DNA from: Phoronis ovalis
Taxonomy: Eukaryota; Phoronida; Phoronidae
NCBI GenBank assembly: GCA_028565635.1
Contig: JAOXYB010041494.1
Location: 1-12,948, forward strand
Direction: 5' to 3'
Length of the DNA: 12,948 nt
Shown: positions 12,329-12,948 of the stretch, piece after piece
Layout: each line of letters begins with the position of its first letter
Position numbering within the stretch: position 1 is the first letter of the stretch
Notes under the pieces: model-generated
Told to the model about the DNA's origin: nothing
The model's database searches: none
Seen by the model: only the letters and a program-made list of their open reading frames with translations
Translations under genes and position numbers: made by a program

Positions 12329-12948
12329 AATTCATTTAATTTTAAAATGCATAGTTATAATTCATCTGGAAATGCAATAGTTAGACGATGAAAGCCCGGG
12401 TAAAGCAACATAGGTCCTGCTAACTTAGTAATTGCAATTTCACAACATTTTGAGGATGTACAGCTGTCTGAGACATGATCCAGAAGAGAAACTTGTACAG
12501 AAAGGAAAAGTCACAATTTAAAACCCAAAATTATGAAAGTATAGAGTTACCTACAATTTTGTATTATCCTACATCATAATTTAAGGAAATCCTAATAAGG
12601 TTCCGATATTATTGCAGCGTGTCGCAAAATGGCATCTATATAAAAACTGTTAAGTATAACAAAGTATGCTCGTTCAGATGGCATTACTCTAAGAAATCAG
12701 GGCTGGTCATTCAGAAAGATAGCAAAATATACTGGGCAATCATTAGATTTCATTCATCGATGATTCAAAATAGACATTTTATGGCAGACTAGGAAAATGT
12801 TATTTTCTCAGACAAATCAGCTAAGAAATTATTTTATTAACCCACTATTAACAAGACATTTGTCATGTCTATAATGCCCATCCAATGTGTAGGATATTTT
12901 TTTAACATTATTGTTTTTTTACATTAGAAAAGAATATAATACATCATG

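Larger units (their letters stand above)
11455..12948. other. non-coding downstream region
   Basis: No gene is supportable on either strand. The stretch 11602-12328 is bounded by CAGGGTG and CACCCTG in inverted orientation and is slightly more G+C-rich than its flanks, suggesting an old transposon remnant. A 12-bp palindrome, CTGCAATTGCAG, lies near 11853, and ACAGGT-TGT-ACCTGT near 11917. The last 600 nt show nothing I can name. Confidence 0.5.

Overview
The window is animal nuclear DNA, most likely from an arthropod and probably an insect. It is A+T-rich, and coding sequence is confined to short exons (106-193 nt) with GT...AG junctions and introns of about 180-630 nt. The protein is a BMP type I receptor of the Thickveins/BMPR1A/BMPR1B class. 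The insect assignment is inference from intron size and composition; the sequence does not fix the species.

Layout. 1-221 and 2991-3426 hold two copies of a non-coding inverted-repeat element (MITE-like) full of GAAGCG/CGCTTC motifs. A 72-bp foldback sequence (2922-2993) abuts the second copy. 222-2921 has no gene that I can support, but it contains a strong 78-nt hairpin (2266-2343) with the shape of a microRNA precursor. 3427-4139 is plain A+T-rich sequence. 4402-8826 carries ten + strand exons that join in frame into the receptor: ectodomain (2 exons), stalk and transmembrane segment (1), juxtamembrane and GS box (1), and kinase (6). The extreme 5' end of the CDS is ambiguous: a separate first exon ending at 4206 and a direct start at 4350 are both compatible with the phase. 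8827 to about 10760 is a likely long 3' UTR with several AATAAA signals and a cluster of Pumilio-type UGUANAUA motifs. 10858-11454 is a large inverted repeat whose 44-nt core arms match at 42 positions. 11455-12948 has no recognisable gene.

Function. The only protein-coding gene, tkv-like, encodes the type I serine/threonine kinase receptor for Dpp/BMP ligands. In the known pathway a type II receptor phosphorylates its GS box, and the kinase then phosphorylates Mad (Smad1/5/8). All elements expected for an active receptor are visible: ten ectodomain cysteines, a transmembrane helix, SGSGSG, the catalytic lysine and aspartate, and a BMP-type L45 loop. The most unexplained items are the precursor-like hairpin upstream, the inverted repeat downstream, and the 3' UTR Pumilio-motif cluster.
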